Source of the DNA: Robiginitomaculum sp.
GTDB taxonomy: Bacteria; Pseudomonadota; Alphaproteobacteria; Caulobacterales; Maricaulaceae
Assembly: GCA_021776615.1 (NCBI GenBank)
Contig: JAJFFO010000012.1
Coordinates: 33,490 to 97,489, forward strand
Length of the DNA: 64,000 bases
Direction: 5' to 3'
Shown here: positions 26,886 to 36,182 of the stretch, in pieces
Layout of the letters: every line of letters starts with the position of its first letter
How positions within the stretch are numbered: position 1 is the first letter of the stretch
Notes under the pieces: model-generated
What the model was told of the DNA's origin: nothing
Databases searched by the model: none
The model's input: the letters and a program-made list of their open reading frames with translations, nothing else
Made by a program: the position numbers and the translations under genes

Positions 26886-27680
26886 ATGCGGCAATATCTT
26901 GACCTTTTGAAGGACGTTTATGACCATGGTGTGGAACGATCCGACCGCACTGGCGTCGGCACCAAAGGCGTGTTTGGACGGCAGATGCGCTTTGACCTTG
27001 CGCAAGGCTTTCCGGTCCTGACTACCAAAAAGCTGCACCTCAAATCCATCATTCACGAGCTTTTATGGTTTTTGCAAGGCAGCACTAATGTTGGTTATTT
27101 ACAGCAAAACGGTGTGCGCATTTGGGATGATTGGGCCGATGAAGACGGTGAATTAGGCCCGGTATATGGCAAGCAATGGCGCTCATGGGCGACGCCCGAT
27201 GGGCGGGTGATTGACCAGATATCCGCCGCGGTCCAGCAGATTAAAGACAATCCAAACTCGCGGCGCATTATTGTTTCGGCGTGGAATCCGGCCGATATTG
27301 ACACTATGGCGCTGCCGCCCTGCCATTGTTTGTTTCAATTTTTTGTTGCGAACGGAAAACTATCCTGCCAGCTTTATCAACGCTCGGCCGATATCTTTTT
27401 GGGGGTGCCGTTTAATATTGCATCTTATGCGCTGCTGACAGTGATGATGGCGCAAGTTTGCGACCTGCAACCCGGCGATTTCGTCCACAGCTTTGGCGAT
27501 GTGCACCTTTATCTGAACCATCAGAGCCAAGCAGAAGAACAATTAAAACGCACGCCGCACCCCCTGCCCCGCCTGCAAATGAATGCAAAAATTGACGACA
27601 TTTTCGCGTTTCGCTTTGCGGATTTTGCGCTGGAAAACTATGATCCGCAGCCGCATATCGCCGCCAAAGTTGCCGTATAG
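26886..27680 (+). CDS. thyA: Thymidylate synthase
   Basis: 264 aa, the size of E. coli ThyA. Converts dUMP to dTMP with methylenetetrahydrofolate. The catalytic Cys is in [24 protein letters not shown] and [19 protein letters not shown] bind phosphate and dUMP. GGAGG lies 5 bases before the ATG; a GTG two codons upstream is not preferred. folA lies 586 bases downstream on the same strand, with a VUT-family gene between on the other strand. Confidence 0.97.
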   Translation: MRQYLDLLKDVYDHGVERSDRTGVGTKGVFGRQMRFDLAQGFPVLTTKKLHLKSIIHELLWFLQGSTNVGYLQQNGVRIWDDWADEDGELGPVYGKQWRSWATPDGRVIDQISAAVQQIKDNPNSRRIIVSAWNPADIDTMALPPCHCLFQFFVANGKLSCQLYQRSADIFLGVPFNIASYALLTVMMAQVCDLQPGDFVHSFGDVHLYLNHQSQAEEQLKRTPHPLPRLQMNAKIDDIFAFRFADFALENYDPQPHIAAKVAV

Positions 27681-27684
27681 AAAA

Positions 27685-28215
27685 TTATGAAGTGGCTTCT
27701 CTTTTTTCGCCGCGCCATACCACCAGCGCGACCACCACAGCGCCCACCATTTTGCCCGCGACGGACATAAAGGCGTTGGCAAAGCTCAGCGAACCGGCAC
27801 GAATAAAATTGGCACCATATAAAAACGCGACACTGTCAATCGGGGCCGCTATCAGGCTGGAGATAAATACGCGGCGCGATAATGGCCATTTGGTAAAGGT
27901 GAAGATCGCCCAGTCGACCAGTTCGGCAATAGCAAAGGCTGCGCCGGAGGCCAGTGCCAATTCTGGCCCGGCCAGCCATACGGTCAGCAACAGCGCCAAT
28001 ACCATTGCCAACAAAACCTTATGGCCGATCTCGCGCTGGGCAAAATCACGAACCACCAAAATCAGGCCGGTGACCATGGTCACCGGATTAAACGACCAGC
28101 CCTCGGTAAGGGTCCAATTGGGCGCCCAGGTGAAAGACCAATTTACCAATGGAATCAGCGCCACATAGAAAAGCGTCCATTTGAACCGATTAAGCGTTGT
28201 GATAAGGGAAGGCAT
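27685..28215 (-). CDS. VUT family transporter (YhhQ-like)
   Basis: 176 aa with about five transmembrane helices. VUT (vitamin uptake transporter) features are visible: FAQREIGHKVLLAMVLALL, AFAIAELVDWAIFTFTKW and SRRVFISSLIAAPIDSVAFL. Characterised relatives carry queuosine precursors (YhhQ); the substrate here is not fixed. GGAG sits 5-6 bases before the ATG at 28215, favouring it over a start seven codons upstream. Convergent with thyA with only 4 bases between stops. Confidence 0.85.
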   Translation of the reverse strand: MPSLITTLNRFKWTLFYVALIPLVNWSFTWAPNWTLTEGWSFNPVTMVTGLILVVRDFAQREIGHKVLLAMVLALLLTVWLAGPELALASGAAFAIAELVDWAIFTFTKWPLSRRVFISSLIAAPIDSVAFLYGANFIRAGSLSFANAFMSVAGKMVGAVVVALVVWRGEKREATS

Positions 28216-28265
28216 ATCGTCTCCATTAAACCGCACCTATTGAGCCTCGGGCCGGACCCTAAAGC

Positions 28266-28790
28266 ATGAAACCAGAAGAACAAATAATTTTGTCGATGAT
28301 TGTCGCCCACGCCAAAAATGGCGTCATTGGCTATCAAGGAAAAATGCCGTGGCACATCCCCTCGGAACTGGCGCATTTTAAACGTACCACCTTGGACAAG
28401 CCGGTATTGATGGGGCGCAAAACCTGGGAATCGCTTTTTGTGCAACCGCTACCGGGGCGCGACAATCTGGTGCTCAGTCGCGATGAAAATTATCGGGCGG
28501 CGGGGGCGGAATGCTTTTTTGATTTTGACACCATGCTGCAATGCGGCGAGAAGCTGGCCCGGGAAAAACAAGCCAAGGAAATGGTCGTTATTGGCGGGGC
28601 CATGTTATACGCGCTGGCTCTACCTTTTGCCTCGCGGATATATCTGACCAGTGTTGATGCCGACCTTGAAGGCGATGCATGGTTTATGCCGCTGCCGGAC
28701 ACACAATGGCAGCGGGTCGGGACATTGGACCATACGCCATCGGATAAGGATGAATATGGCTACTCCATTAGCGTTTTTGAGCGGGTGTAA
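28266..28790 (+). CDS. folA: Dihydrofolate reductase
   Basis: 174 aa. Reduces dihydrofolate with NADPH, regenerating the folate oxidised by thymidylate synthase. Visible: IVAHAKNGVIGYQGKMPWHI, the substrate and Met20-loop region; LMGRKTWES; and VVIGGAMLYALAL, the nucleotide-binding glycines. About ten residues longer at the N-terminus than E. coli FolA; an internal ATG at 28296 would remove them. Divergent from the VUT gene. Confidence 0.95.
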   Translation: MKPEEQIILSMIVAHAKNGVIGYQGKMPWHIPSELAHFKRTTLDKPVLMGRKTWESLFVQPLPGRDNLVLSRDENYRAAGAECFFDFDTMLQCGEKLAREKQAKEMVVIGGAMLYALALPFASRIYLTSVDADLEGDAWFMPLPDTQWQRVGTLDHTPSDKDEYGYSISVFERV

Positions 28791-28799
28791 AGAACGGCC

Positions 28800-29021
28800 A
28801 TGCTGGTGAAACGCTCCATCGCCATTAGTGGTCATCGCACGTCTTTGGCGTTGGAGCCGCAATTTTGGCAAGCGCTGGAAGACGAAGCCGCCGCGCGCGA
28901 TATGTCCTTGGCGCAATTGGTCGCGCACATCGATAAATCCCGCCATGCAGGCGCAGAAAAGGCCAGTTTGGCAAGCGCTTTGCGGGTTTGGTTGCTGGCA
29001 CGATATCGGGAGCCAATATAA
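28800..29021 (+). CDS. Ribbon-helix-helix domain protein
   Basis: 73 aa. Pattern of the RHH_4 family: VKRSIAISGHRTSLALEP (beta ribbon), FWQALEDEAAARDMSLAQLV (helix 1-2) and a C-terminal ASALRVWLLARY. Members are small, probably DNA-binding, proteins. It begins nine bases after folA, so it is likely cotranscribed. The next gene, putA, has no N-terminal RHH domain of its own; a regulatory link is possible but not shown. Confidence 0.85.
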   Translation: MLVKRSIAISGHRTSLALEPQFWQALEDEAAARDMSLAQLVAHIDKSRHAGAEKASLASALRVWLLARYREPI

Positions 29022-29111
29022 GCTTTTTGCGGCGGTAAATTTTGACGCAAAAATCACTTGTCAGCGTGGTGTTTGCGCGCCAATGTCCGGCGGCCCTGAC
29101 GGAGAAAGAAA

Positions 29112-32100
29112 ATGGTAGATTTGGTCAAGTGGGATAAGCTGGACGCGGACAAATTTGCGGATGAGAACGACGCGCTTAGCGATATTGCCGCGCGCGCTGA
29201 TTTGAACGCCAATGCGCAACAAGAAATCCACCAAAATGCCATCAAACTTGTGCAAGAGGCACGCGCGACCACACGCCATAAAGGCATGATGGAAAGCTTT
29301 TTGCAGGAATTTGGCCTCTCCAACAAAGAGGGCCTGGCGCTGATGTGTCTGGCCGAAGCGTTATTGCGTGTACCGGATGCGCGGACCAAGGACGCGCTAA
29401 TCGCGGAAAAGATAAGCGAAGGAGATTGGGGAGCCCATGCCGGTCAATCTGATTCTTTTTTGGTCAATGCCTCGACCTGGGGATTGATGCTAACCGGCAG
29501 TTTGATCGAGCCTGATGCAAAACTGACGCGCGATCCGGCCGGTTATGTGCGCAATATTGCCGGCCGCATCGGCGAACCGGCCATCCGCGGCGCGATGATG
29601 CAGGCCATGCGCATTATGGGCGAACAATTTGTGCTGGGCCGGTCAATCAAGCTGGCTCTTAAAAATGGCCGCGAGGGCAAGGATCCCGGCTTGCACTCGT
29701 TTGACATGTTAGGCGAAGCGGCCTGCACCCATGCCGACGCCCAGCGTTATTTTGAACGCTATCGCGATGCCATAGCCGCCGTCGCGCAAAGCCGCGGCGA
29801 CGGCGCGGTGCACGAGGTCAATGGCATTTCGGTCAAGCTTTCCGCTCTGCACCCGCGCTATGAAATGCATCATGAAGCTATTTTGTTTGAGCAAATGTAC
29901 CCGATGGTGCTTGAGCTGGCGCGTGATGCCGCCAAGGCCAATATCGGCTTCTGCCTTGATGCGGAAGAGGCTGATCGCCTGGTTTTATCGTTGAAAATTT
30001 TAGAAAAGCTGGCGCACGAACCGACGCTCAAAGGATGGGATGGTCTGGGGTTGGCGGTGCAGGCCTATCAAAAACGCGCCGCCGAAGTGCTGCGCCGCTT
30101 GCAAGATTTAGCACGCATTAGCGACCACCGTTTCATGGTGCGTTTGGTGAAGGGTGCGTATTGGGACACCGAGATTAAACTCGCCCAGCAATTAGGCGTG
30201 GCCGACTTTCCGGTGTGGACCACCAAGACGGCGACCGATTTGAACTATCTGGCCTGCGCGCGGGTTTTGTTGGCGGAACCAGATCTGCTTTTTGCCCAGT
30301 TCGCCACCCATAACGCCCATACGCTGGCCGCGGTTTCGCATATGGCCGCACAAAGCGGTGTCGATATAGAATTTCAGCGCCTGCATGGCATGGGAGAGGC
30401 GCTGTATCGGGCGGCACAAACTATATATGGCAATATTTCGTGCCGCATATATGCCCCGGTTGGCAGCCATGAAGACCTGTTGCCATATCTGGTGCGGCGC
30501 TTATTGGAAAATGGCGCCAACACCTCTTTTGTACATTCGTTTTTGGATGCCCGCGTCCCTGCTGAGGACGTGGCCGCCGACCCGTTCACCAAGGCGTCGA
30601 GCCTGTCGCGCAATGCCGCCATTGCAACCCCGCCCGCGCTCTATGGGGCAGAGCGGAAAAACTCACTCGGGATAGATTTAAGCCAGCAAAGCGAGATTGA
30701 TATGTTGGAAGCCGCGATCACCAAACTGGATAATGAAATGCCATTGGCCGCCGGGCCGATTATTGATGGCAAGGTAAATATTGAGGATGGCGAAGCGGTT
30801 TTCGCCCCGGCTTTTGACCAAAAAATCGTCGGCACTGCGCGCGCCGCGCAAGCGGCAGATATCGACCGCGCTTTTGATTGTGCAAAAGCGGCGCAACCCG
30901 CATGGAATGCTATGGGCGGTGCCGCCCGCACGCGCATTCTCTGCGCTTGTGCCGACGCCATGGAAGAAGCTGGCCCGCGCCTGATCGCTTTAATGTGCCG
31001 CGAGGCGGGAAAAACGCTGGAAGACGGCATTGCCGAATTGCGCGAGGCAGTGGATTTTTGCCGCTATTATGCGACGCAGGCCGAACGTGATTTTGGCGCG
31101 CCAATCCGCCTGCCCGGCCCGGCAGGCGAGACCAATCATTTATCCTTGAGCGGGCGCGGCGTGTTCGTGTGCATCAGCCCGTGGAATTTTCCATTGGCGA
31201 TTTTCGCCGGGCAAATTATGGGTGCGCTGGCGGCAGGCAATGCAGTGCTTGCCAAGCCTGCGGAACAAACACCGTTAATTGCCTTTGAAGCCGTGCGCCT
31301 GTTTCATGCGGCGGGCATACCCAAAGCGGTATTGCATTTGCTGCCCGGCACTGGCGCGGCGGTGGGCGGCGCTTTAACCGCTGATAAACGCCATGATGGC
31401 GTGGTGTTCACCGGGGGCACCGACACCGCCAATCATATCAATCGGGCTTTGGCCCATCGCGGCGGCCCAATTGTGCCACTGATTGCCGAAACCGGCGGCT
31501 TGAACGCCATGGTGGTCGATACCACGGCGTTGCGCGAACAGGTGATTGGCGATGTAATCGATTCGGCGTTTGGCTCAGCCGGGCAAAGATGTAGCGCCCT
31601 GCGCATTTTGATGATTCCCGATGAGACCGCCGATGTGATGATTGAAGGGCTTATCGGGGCCATGCAGGCTTTGGTCATTGCTGACCCGGCGGACGTGCGC
31701 AGCGATATTGGCCCGGTAATTGAGGCCACCGCCCATGACATGCTTGGTGCCCACCTTGCACGCATGCACAGCGAGGCGAAGGTTTTGCATCAATTAGATG
31801 TGTCGCATTTGCCCGGACATTTTTTCGGGCCGACTTTGGTTGAGATCGACGATTTGTCCGTGCTGGAGCGCGAAGTGTTTGGGCCGGTGCTGCATATTTT
31901 GCGCTATAAGAGCAAGGCCTTGGAGGGCCTGTGCAGCGCCTTGTCGGCCAAAGGGTATGGATTGACGCTTGGAGTGCATTCACGCCTGCAAAGCTTCGCG
32001 GATAGCATCATGGCGCAGGTGCCGGCGGGCAATGTCTATGTCAATCGCAATATGGTGGGTGCTGTGGTCGGCGTGCAGCCTTTCGGCGGCTGCGGTCTTT

Positions 32101-32219
32101 CCGGCACCGGCCCCAAGGCCGGTGGCCCGCATTACCTGCACAGATTTGCCAATGAGCGGACCGTGACCGTGAATATTTCGGCGCAAGGCGGCGATCCGGA
32201 ATTGCTTTCGCTCGGTTAA
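29112..32219 (+). CDS. putA: Bifunctional proline dehydrogenase / L-glutamate gamma-semialdehyde dehydrogenase
   Basis: 1035 aa. Oxidises proline to glutamate in two steps. Residues about 70-500 are the FAD-dependent proline dehydrogenase (VNGISVKLSALHPRYE, FMVRLVKGAYWDTEIK, FATHNAHTLA, RLHGMGEALY). Residues about 540-1030 are the aldehyde dehydrogenase with AETGGLNAMVVD (Glu) and GSAGQRCSALR (catalytic Cys). The N-terminal ribbon-helix-helix domain of trifunctional PutA is absent, as in most alphaproteobacterial forms that lack autorepression. GGAG lies 7 bases before the ATG. Confidence 0.96.
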   Translation: MVDLVKWDKLDADKFADENDALSDIAARADLNANAQQEIHQNAIKLVQEARATTRHKGMMESFLQEFGLSNKEGLALMCLAEALLRVPDARTKDALIAEKISEGDWGAHAGQSDSFLVNASTWGLMLTGSLIEPDAKLTRDPAGYVRNIAGRIGEPAIRGAMMQAMRIMGEQFVLGRSIKLALKNGREGKDPGLHSFDMLGEAACTHADAQRYFERYRDAIAAVAQSRGDGAVHEVNGISVKLSALHPRYEMHHEAILFEQMYPMVLELARDAAKANIGFCLDAEEADRLVLSLKILEKLAHEPTLKGWDGLGLAVQAYQKRAAEVLRRLQDLARISDHRFMVRLVKGAYWDTEIKLAQQLGVADFPVWTTKTATDLNYLACARVLLAEPDLLFAQFATHNAHTLAAVSHMAAQSGVDIEFQRLHGMGEALYRAAQTIYGNISCRIYAPVGSHEDLLPYLVRRLLENGANTSFVHSFLDARVPAEDVAADPFTKASSLSRNAAIATPPALYGAERKNSLGIDLSQQSEIDMLEAAITKLDNEMPLAAGPIIDGKVNIEDGEAVFAPAFDQKIVGTARAAQAADIDRAFDCAKAAQPAWNAMGGAARTRILCACADAMEEAGPRLIALMCREAGKTLEDGIAELREAVDFCRYYATQAERDFGAPIRLPGPAGETNHLSLSGRGVFVCISPWNFPLAIFAGQIMGALAAGNAVLAKPAEQTPLIAFEAVRLFHAAGIPKAVLHLLPGTGAAVGGALTADKRHDGVVFTGGTDTANHINRALAHRGGPIVPLIAETGGLNAMVVDTTALREQVIGDVIDSAFGSAGQRCSALRILMIPDETADVMIEGLIGAMQALVIADPADVRSDIGPVIEATAHDMLGAHLARMHSEAKVLHQLDVSHLPGHFFGPTLVEIDDLSVLEREVFGPVLHILRYKSKALEGLCSALSAKGYGLTLGVHSRLQSFADSIMAQVPAGNVYVNRNMVGAVVGVQPFGGCGLSGTGPKAGGPHYLHRFANERTVTVNISAQGGDPELLSLG

Positions 32220-32225
32220 TGTCTG

Positions 32226-32245
32226 TTGCGCCGGTTACGGCGCAA
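32226..32245 (+). terminator. Hairpin downstream of putA
   Basis: Perfect 8-bp stem TTGCGCCG / CGGCGCAA with GTTA loop, starting 7 bases after the putA stop and followed by ATTTC. A likely terminator with a weak T-run. Confidence 0.65.
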
Positions 32246-32442
32246 ATTTCGCCTTCTGGTGGTGCATTTGCACCAACCCCTTATGACGTAACGGATGTTG
32301 CAAATTATTGCCAATAATCACCCAAATTACGCACTGCATAGAAGCACAATCCATGGTAGTAATTTGGTAATCTTGGTAAATTTTTTCTCAAGCAATTTTC
32401 GGGCCTTAACCAGTTGTTAATAAAAAAAGTCACTTTCTTGGC

Positions 32443-32490
32443 ACCACACATATTGACCCTGACAGCGAAGCGAAACACTATATGTGGTGT
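32443..32490 (+). promoter_or_regulatory. NrdR-box operator and overlapping promoter for nrdA
   Basis: ACACTATATGTGGTGT at 32475-32490 matches 14 of 16 positions of the NrdR box consensus. A weaker box-like sequence starts 32 bases upstream (32443-32458), the known tandem spacing. A sigma-70-like promoter TTGACC (32453-32458), 17 bases, CACTAT (32476-32481) overlaps the strong box, so NrdR binding would occlude RNA polymerase. The remaining 143 bases to the nrdA start form a long untranslated leader with no gene. Confidence 0.65.
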
Positions 32491-32633
32491 CGAGGCGAAA
32501 AACTCGGCAAATCAGAGAGAATTAACAGACGGCGCGCGCTGGGCGGTTAGCAGGTGCGTAAGGGGCTAATTTACGCCCAAATGGGGTTTAGATTTGGGCC
32601 AAGTTTAGGGCCAGATTTTGGGGAAGACACGCA

Positions 32634-34511
32634 ATGAATACGATAATGCCACTTACCAATAAGGCAGAGGCAATACACGCTCGCAAACCCGCCAAGGCTG
32701 GCAGCCATAAAGAGGCAGCATTGCGCGTCGTTAAAGGCGTCAAAATTGACCATAGCAAAGACGACAACCTCACAGAATTTGGCAAAACCACCCTGCGCGA
32801 CCGCTATCTGTTGGCTGGCGAAAGTTATCAGGACATGTATGCCCGCGTAGCGACAGCCTATGGCGACAATGTGGAACACGCGCAGCGGCTTTATAATTAT
32901 ATGTCTGATTTATGGTTCATGCCAGCAACTCCGATATTGTCCAATGGAGGGGCCAAGCGCGGTCTGCCAATATCGTGCTTTTTGAACTCGGTTAGCGATT
33001 CGCTCGACGGCATTGTTGAGACCTGGAATGAAAATGTCTGGTTGGCGTCGAATGGCGGCGGCATTGGCACCTATTGGGGCCGGGTGCGCTCTATTGGTGA
33101 GCCGGTTGGGCAGAAGGGAAAAACCGCAGGCATTATTCCGTTTGTGCGGGTTATGGATTCGCTGACTCTGGCCATCTCTCAAGGGTCCCTGCGCCGAGGC
33201 TCGGCAGCGGTTTACCTTGATATTCACCATCCGGAAATTGAAGAATTTTTGGCCATTCGCAAACCGTCCGGCGATTTTAATCGCAAAGCGCTTAATCTTC
33301 ATCATGGGGTGAATATTACCGACGCATTTATGGAAGCGGTACGCGATGATGCGAAATTTGACCTGTTAAGCCCGAAAAGTGGCGAGCCCGTACGTTCGGT
33401 CAATGCCCGCCAATTGTGGCAAAAACTGCTGGAAATGCGGGTGCAGACCGGCGAACCTTATGTGATTTTCTCGGACACGGTTAATCGCGCCATGCCGCGC
33501 CATCAGCGCGACCTTGGTCTTTCGGTTAAACAATCCAACCTATGCGCCGAAATTATGTTGCACACCGGGCCAGACCATTTGGGCGAAGAGCGCACGGCCG
33601 TGTGTTGCCTAAGCTCCGTCAATGCCGAAAAGTTTCTCGAATGGCGTGAAGACGAAAACTTCATAGAGGACATTTACCGGTTTTTGGACAATGTCCTGCA
33701 GGACTTTATTGATCGCGCCCCCTCTGAAATGGCGCGGGCGGTTTATTCTGCCACACGCGAGCGCTCTGTCGGCCTTGGCCTGATGGGCTTTCATTCCTTC
33801 TTGCAATCGCAAAATGCGCCGTTTGAGTCGGCAATGGCGAAATCGTGGAATTTGCGCTTGTTTAAACATATTCGTCGCGGGGCGGATGCCGCCTCGGTGA
33901 CACTGGCCGAAGAACGCGGCGCTTGCCCTGACGCACAAGATGCCGGGCTAAAAGCGCGCTTTTCTCATAAAATGGCGATCGCTCCAACCGCGTCCATCTC
34001 GATTATTTGTGGTGGCACCTCGGCGGGTATTGAGCCCATTCCAGCCAATATCTACACCCATAAAACCCTGTCTGGCTCGTTTACCGTTCGCAATGCGAAT
34101 TTGGAAAAAGTGCTGGAGGAAAAAGCTGCCAACACAGACGAAATTTGGGCCAGCATATTGGAACACGAAGGCTCAGTGCAGCATTTGGACGTGTTGGACG
34201 AATATGAGAAAGATTTGTTCCGCACCGCTTTTGAAATTGATCAACGGTGGATTATTGAGCACGCTGCCGATCGCGCGCCACTGGTTTGCCAATCGCAATC
34301 AGTCAACATCTTCCTGCCCGGCGATGTGAGCAAATGGGACATGCATATGTTGCATTGGGCAGCATGGGAAAAGGGCGTTAAATCGCTTTATTATTGCCGC
34401 TCCAAATCCGTACAGCGCACCGCCTTTGCCAATGGCACGAAAGAAGATGTCGCCAATGATTTGCAATTGGAAGCGCCCACCGATTACGAAGAATGCCTCG
34501 CCTGCCAATAA
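32634..34511 (+). CDS. nrdA: Class I ribonucleoside-diphosphate reductase, alpha subunit
   Basis: 625 aa, short for the family because no N-terminal ATP-cone is visible. Active-site Cys in LPISCFLNSV, the NLCAEI loop, the partner Cys in AVCCLSSVN, the radical-relay tyrosines in KSLYYCRSKSVQR and the C-terminal CxxC (EECLACQ) for re-reduction by thioredoxin. It makes dNDPs with an NrdB subunit, whose gene is not in the window. GGGGAAG lies upstream of the ATG. Probably repressed by NrdR through the box at 32475. Confidence 0.93.
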   Translation: MNTIMPLTNKAEAIHARKPAKAGSHKEAALRVVKGVKIDHSKDDNLTEFGKTTLRDRYLLAGESYQDMYARVATAYGDNVEHAQRLYNYMSDLWFMPATPILSNGGAKRGLPISCFLNSVSDSLDGIVETWNENVWLASNGGGIGTYWGRVRSIGEPVGQKGKTAGIIPFVRVMDSLTLAISQGSLRRGSAAVYLDIHHPEIEEFLAIRKPSGDFNRKALNLHHGVNITDAFMEAVRDDAKFDLLSPKSGEPVRSVNARQLWQKLLEMRVQTGEPYVIFSDTVNRAMPRHQRDLGLSVKQSNLCAEIMLHTGPDHLGEERTAVCCLSSVNAEKFLEWREDENFIEDIYRFLDNVLQDFIDRAPSEMARAVYSATRERSVGLGLMGFHSFLQSQNAPFESAMAKSWNLRLFKHIRRGADAASVTLAEERGACPDAQDAGLKARFSHKMAIAPTASISIICGGTSAGIEPIPANIYTHKTLSGSFTVRNANLEKVLEEKAANTDEIWASILEHEGSVQHLDVLDEYEKDLFRTAFEIDQRWIIEHAADRAPLVCQSQSVNIFLPGDVSKWDMHMLHWAAWEKGVKSLYYCRSKSVQRTAFANGTKEDVANDLQLEAPTDYEECLACQ

Positions 34512-34519
34512 GAAAGGCA

Positions 34520-34539
34520 CCCTGACCCGAGGGTCAGGG
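34520..34539. terminator. Hairpin between convergent genes
   Basis: CCCTGACCC / GGGTCAGGG around GA, fitting exactly between the nrdA stop and the end of the minus-strand NTF2-like gene. Stem is very strong; no T-run, so it may work by pausing or as an RNA end stabiliser. Confidence 0.6.
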
Positions 34540-34540
34540 C

Positions 34541-34894
34541 CTATTCAATCGGTAAGTTGTGCAAGCGCATAAACGATAGCTTGTCCGAATAGCCGCGTTG
34601 AAAGGCGATGCGGCCATCGTGCACGGTAAAAAAGCCACAGCCGCGCAACCCCAACGGGTCTCGCCATTCGAGGATAGCCACATTGTCGGCCTCATGGATG
34701 GCCTCGATTATGCAGACCATTTTTGCTTGTGCAAACTCGCGCACAAACATCGCGCAAATGGCCTGTCTGCCCTCTATTGGGTCCTGCGTAACTTGATGAT
34801 TGATGGCGTCATCATGATACAACGTCGCCAATGCATCCGCGTCGCCCGCGTTAAAGCGCTTCACCCACTCCTCAACAACTTCTTTTGGCGACAT
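34541..34894 (-). CDS. Nuclear transport factor 2 family protein (SnoaL-like)
   Basis: 117 aa, one alpha+beta cone domain: VVEEWVKRFNAGDADALATL, then HDDAINHQV and the final beta sheet CGFFTVHDGRIAFQRGYSD. Such proteins bind small hydrophobic ligands or act as isomerases; no catalytic set can be assigned. AGGA upstream of the ATG decides the start. It begins 10 bases after the SDR gene on the same strand and is probably cotranscribed with it. Confidence 0.85.
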   Translation of the reverse strand: MSPKEVVEEWVKRFNAGDADALATLYHDDAINHQVTQDPIEGRQAICAMFVREFAQAKMVCIIEAIHEADNVAILEWRDPLGLRGCGFFTVHDGRIAFQRGYSDKLSFMRLHNLPIE

Positions 34895-34904
34895 AACCAG
34901 TTCC

Positions 34905-35687
34905 TTAGCGTGGCGGCATACGCGCGCCTGCATCGAGGCGAATTTCCTCTGCATTGATATAGTCATTTTCAATCAAGCTGGCGGCGAATTGGCCGTACTC
35001 TTCCGGACGACCAAAGCGCGCCGGGAATTGTAGATGCGCGCGCAGACTGTCTTTCACTTCCGCAGGCAAGGTTTCGTAAATCGGCGTGTCGAAAAAGCCC
35101 GGCAAAATAACATTGCAGCGAATGCCTTCACGGGCGAGGTCGCGGGCAATGGGCAGGGTCATAGCGACAATGCCGCCTTTGGATGCCGAATACGCAACTT
35201 GGCCAATTTGGCCGTCCTGCGCCGCAACCGAGGCGGTGTTGATAATCACCCCGCGGCCACTATCGCCATCGGGTTCCAAAGTCATCATGCCCGCCGCAGA
35301 TTTGGCCAGACACATAAACGTGCCAACCAGATTAATGTTAATCACCCGCTGGAAGTCAGCAATCCCGTGCGAGACAATTTCGCCGGTTTTACGATTGCGC
35401 CCGGCGGTTTTGGCAGCCCAGCCAATGCCGGCACAATTGATCATAATGCGCTCTTGCCCATGGGCTTCACGGGCGATGGCGAAGCCTGCATCAACACTGG
35501 CTTCATCGGCGACATTGACCTTGGCAAAGGCACCGCCAATTTCGCTGGCCAATGCAGTGCCGCGTTCTTCATTAAGGTCAAAAAGCGTGACTTTAGCGCC
35601 TTTGGAGGCCAGAATGCGCGCACTTGCTTCGCCAAGGCCGGAGGCGCCGCCAGTAACGATGGCGGAAATTTGTGAATTAATTTGCAT
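34905..35687 (-). CDS. Short-chain dehydrogenase/reductase, 3-hydroxyacyl-CoA dehydrogenase type 2-like
   Basis: 260 aa. Rossmann motif VTGGASGLGEASARIL, NAG-type motif INCAGIG, catalytic Ser and Tyr-Lys in NTASVAAQDGQIGQVAYSASK, and the DxD-like acidic residue after beta2 (FDLNEE), indicating NAD preference. The C-terminal LPGFFDTPIY and PARFGRPEEYGQ resemble HSD10-type 3-hydroxyacyl-CoA dehydrogenases. Substrate inferred only. Confidence 0.88.
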   Translation of the reverse strand: MQINSQISAIVTGGASGLGEASARILASKGAKVTLFDLNEERGTALASEIGGAFAKVNVADEASVDAGFAIAREAHGQERIMINCAGIGWAAKTAGRNRKTGEIVSHGIADFQRVININLVGTFMCLAKSAAGMMTLEPDGDSGRGVIINTASVAAQDGQIGQVAYSASKGGIVAMTLPIARDLAREGIRCNVILPGFFDTPIYETLPAEVKDSLRAHLQFPARFGRPEEYGQFAASLIENDYINAEEIRLDAGARMPPR

Positions 35688-35756
35688 GAATTTTGCCTTT
35701 TCTTTGCCGTATTCAATTGGTCAACTATAATGCTGTTGAGGAGGCATGTTATCGCA

Positions 35757-36155
35757 ATGCACGAAGAACCCAAGCCATTAGAAACACGTCCGACACCAAA
35801 AACCGCCCTGCCCATGGTGCTTAATGTTCACCAGCGCCGGGCACCGCGGCGCTTTTGGCCAAAATTCTGGGCAACCTTAGGCAAAGTCCCATTCTCGGAA
35901 GAGTTAGCCGCGGCGTTTTATTGTGCCAGCGACGCCGATACCCCGCGCCGGGTAAAGGGCGTGTTGTTTGCGGCTTTGGCATATTTTGTGGTGCCCACAG
36001 ACGTGATTCCGGACTTTATTGCTGCCCTTGGTTTCACCGATGATGCCACCGTTTTGGCGACTGCCATGGGCATGGTCGGCGCCCACATTAAACCACAGCA
36101 TATGGACGAAGCACGCAAGCTCTTGCGCCGCAAGGTTAAGGTCACTACTGCATAA
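35757..36155 (+). CDS. YkvA family protein (DUF1232)
   Basis: 132 aa from 35757; an ATG nine codons earlier is possible, but GAGGAGG sits 12 bases before this one. The DUF1232 core is visible: FYCASDADTPRRVKGVLFAA and YFVVPTDVIPDFIAALGFTDD, a short amphipathic-membrane region with the DxxPD-type motif. Function unknown. Divergent from the SDR gene and 27 bases ahead of the peptidase gene. Confidence 0.85.
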   Translation: MHEEPKPLETRPTPKTALPMVLNVHQRRAPRRFWPKFWATLGKVPFSEELAAAFYCASDADTPRRVKGVLFAALAYFVVPTDVIPDFIAALGFTDDATVLATAMGMVGAHIKPQHMDEARKLLRRKVKVTTA

Positions 36156-36182
36156 ACACCTGATTGCAAAAAGAGAGAGCTT

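Noticed and set aside
28800..29111. RHH protein as the detached DNA-binding domain of PutA
   Set aside because: The RHH subfamily differs from the PutA N-terminal domain and it is nearer to folA; adjacency alone does not support it.
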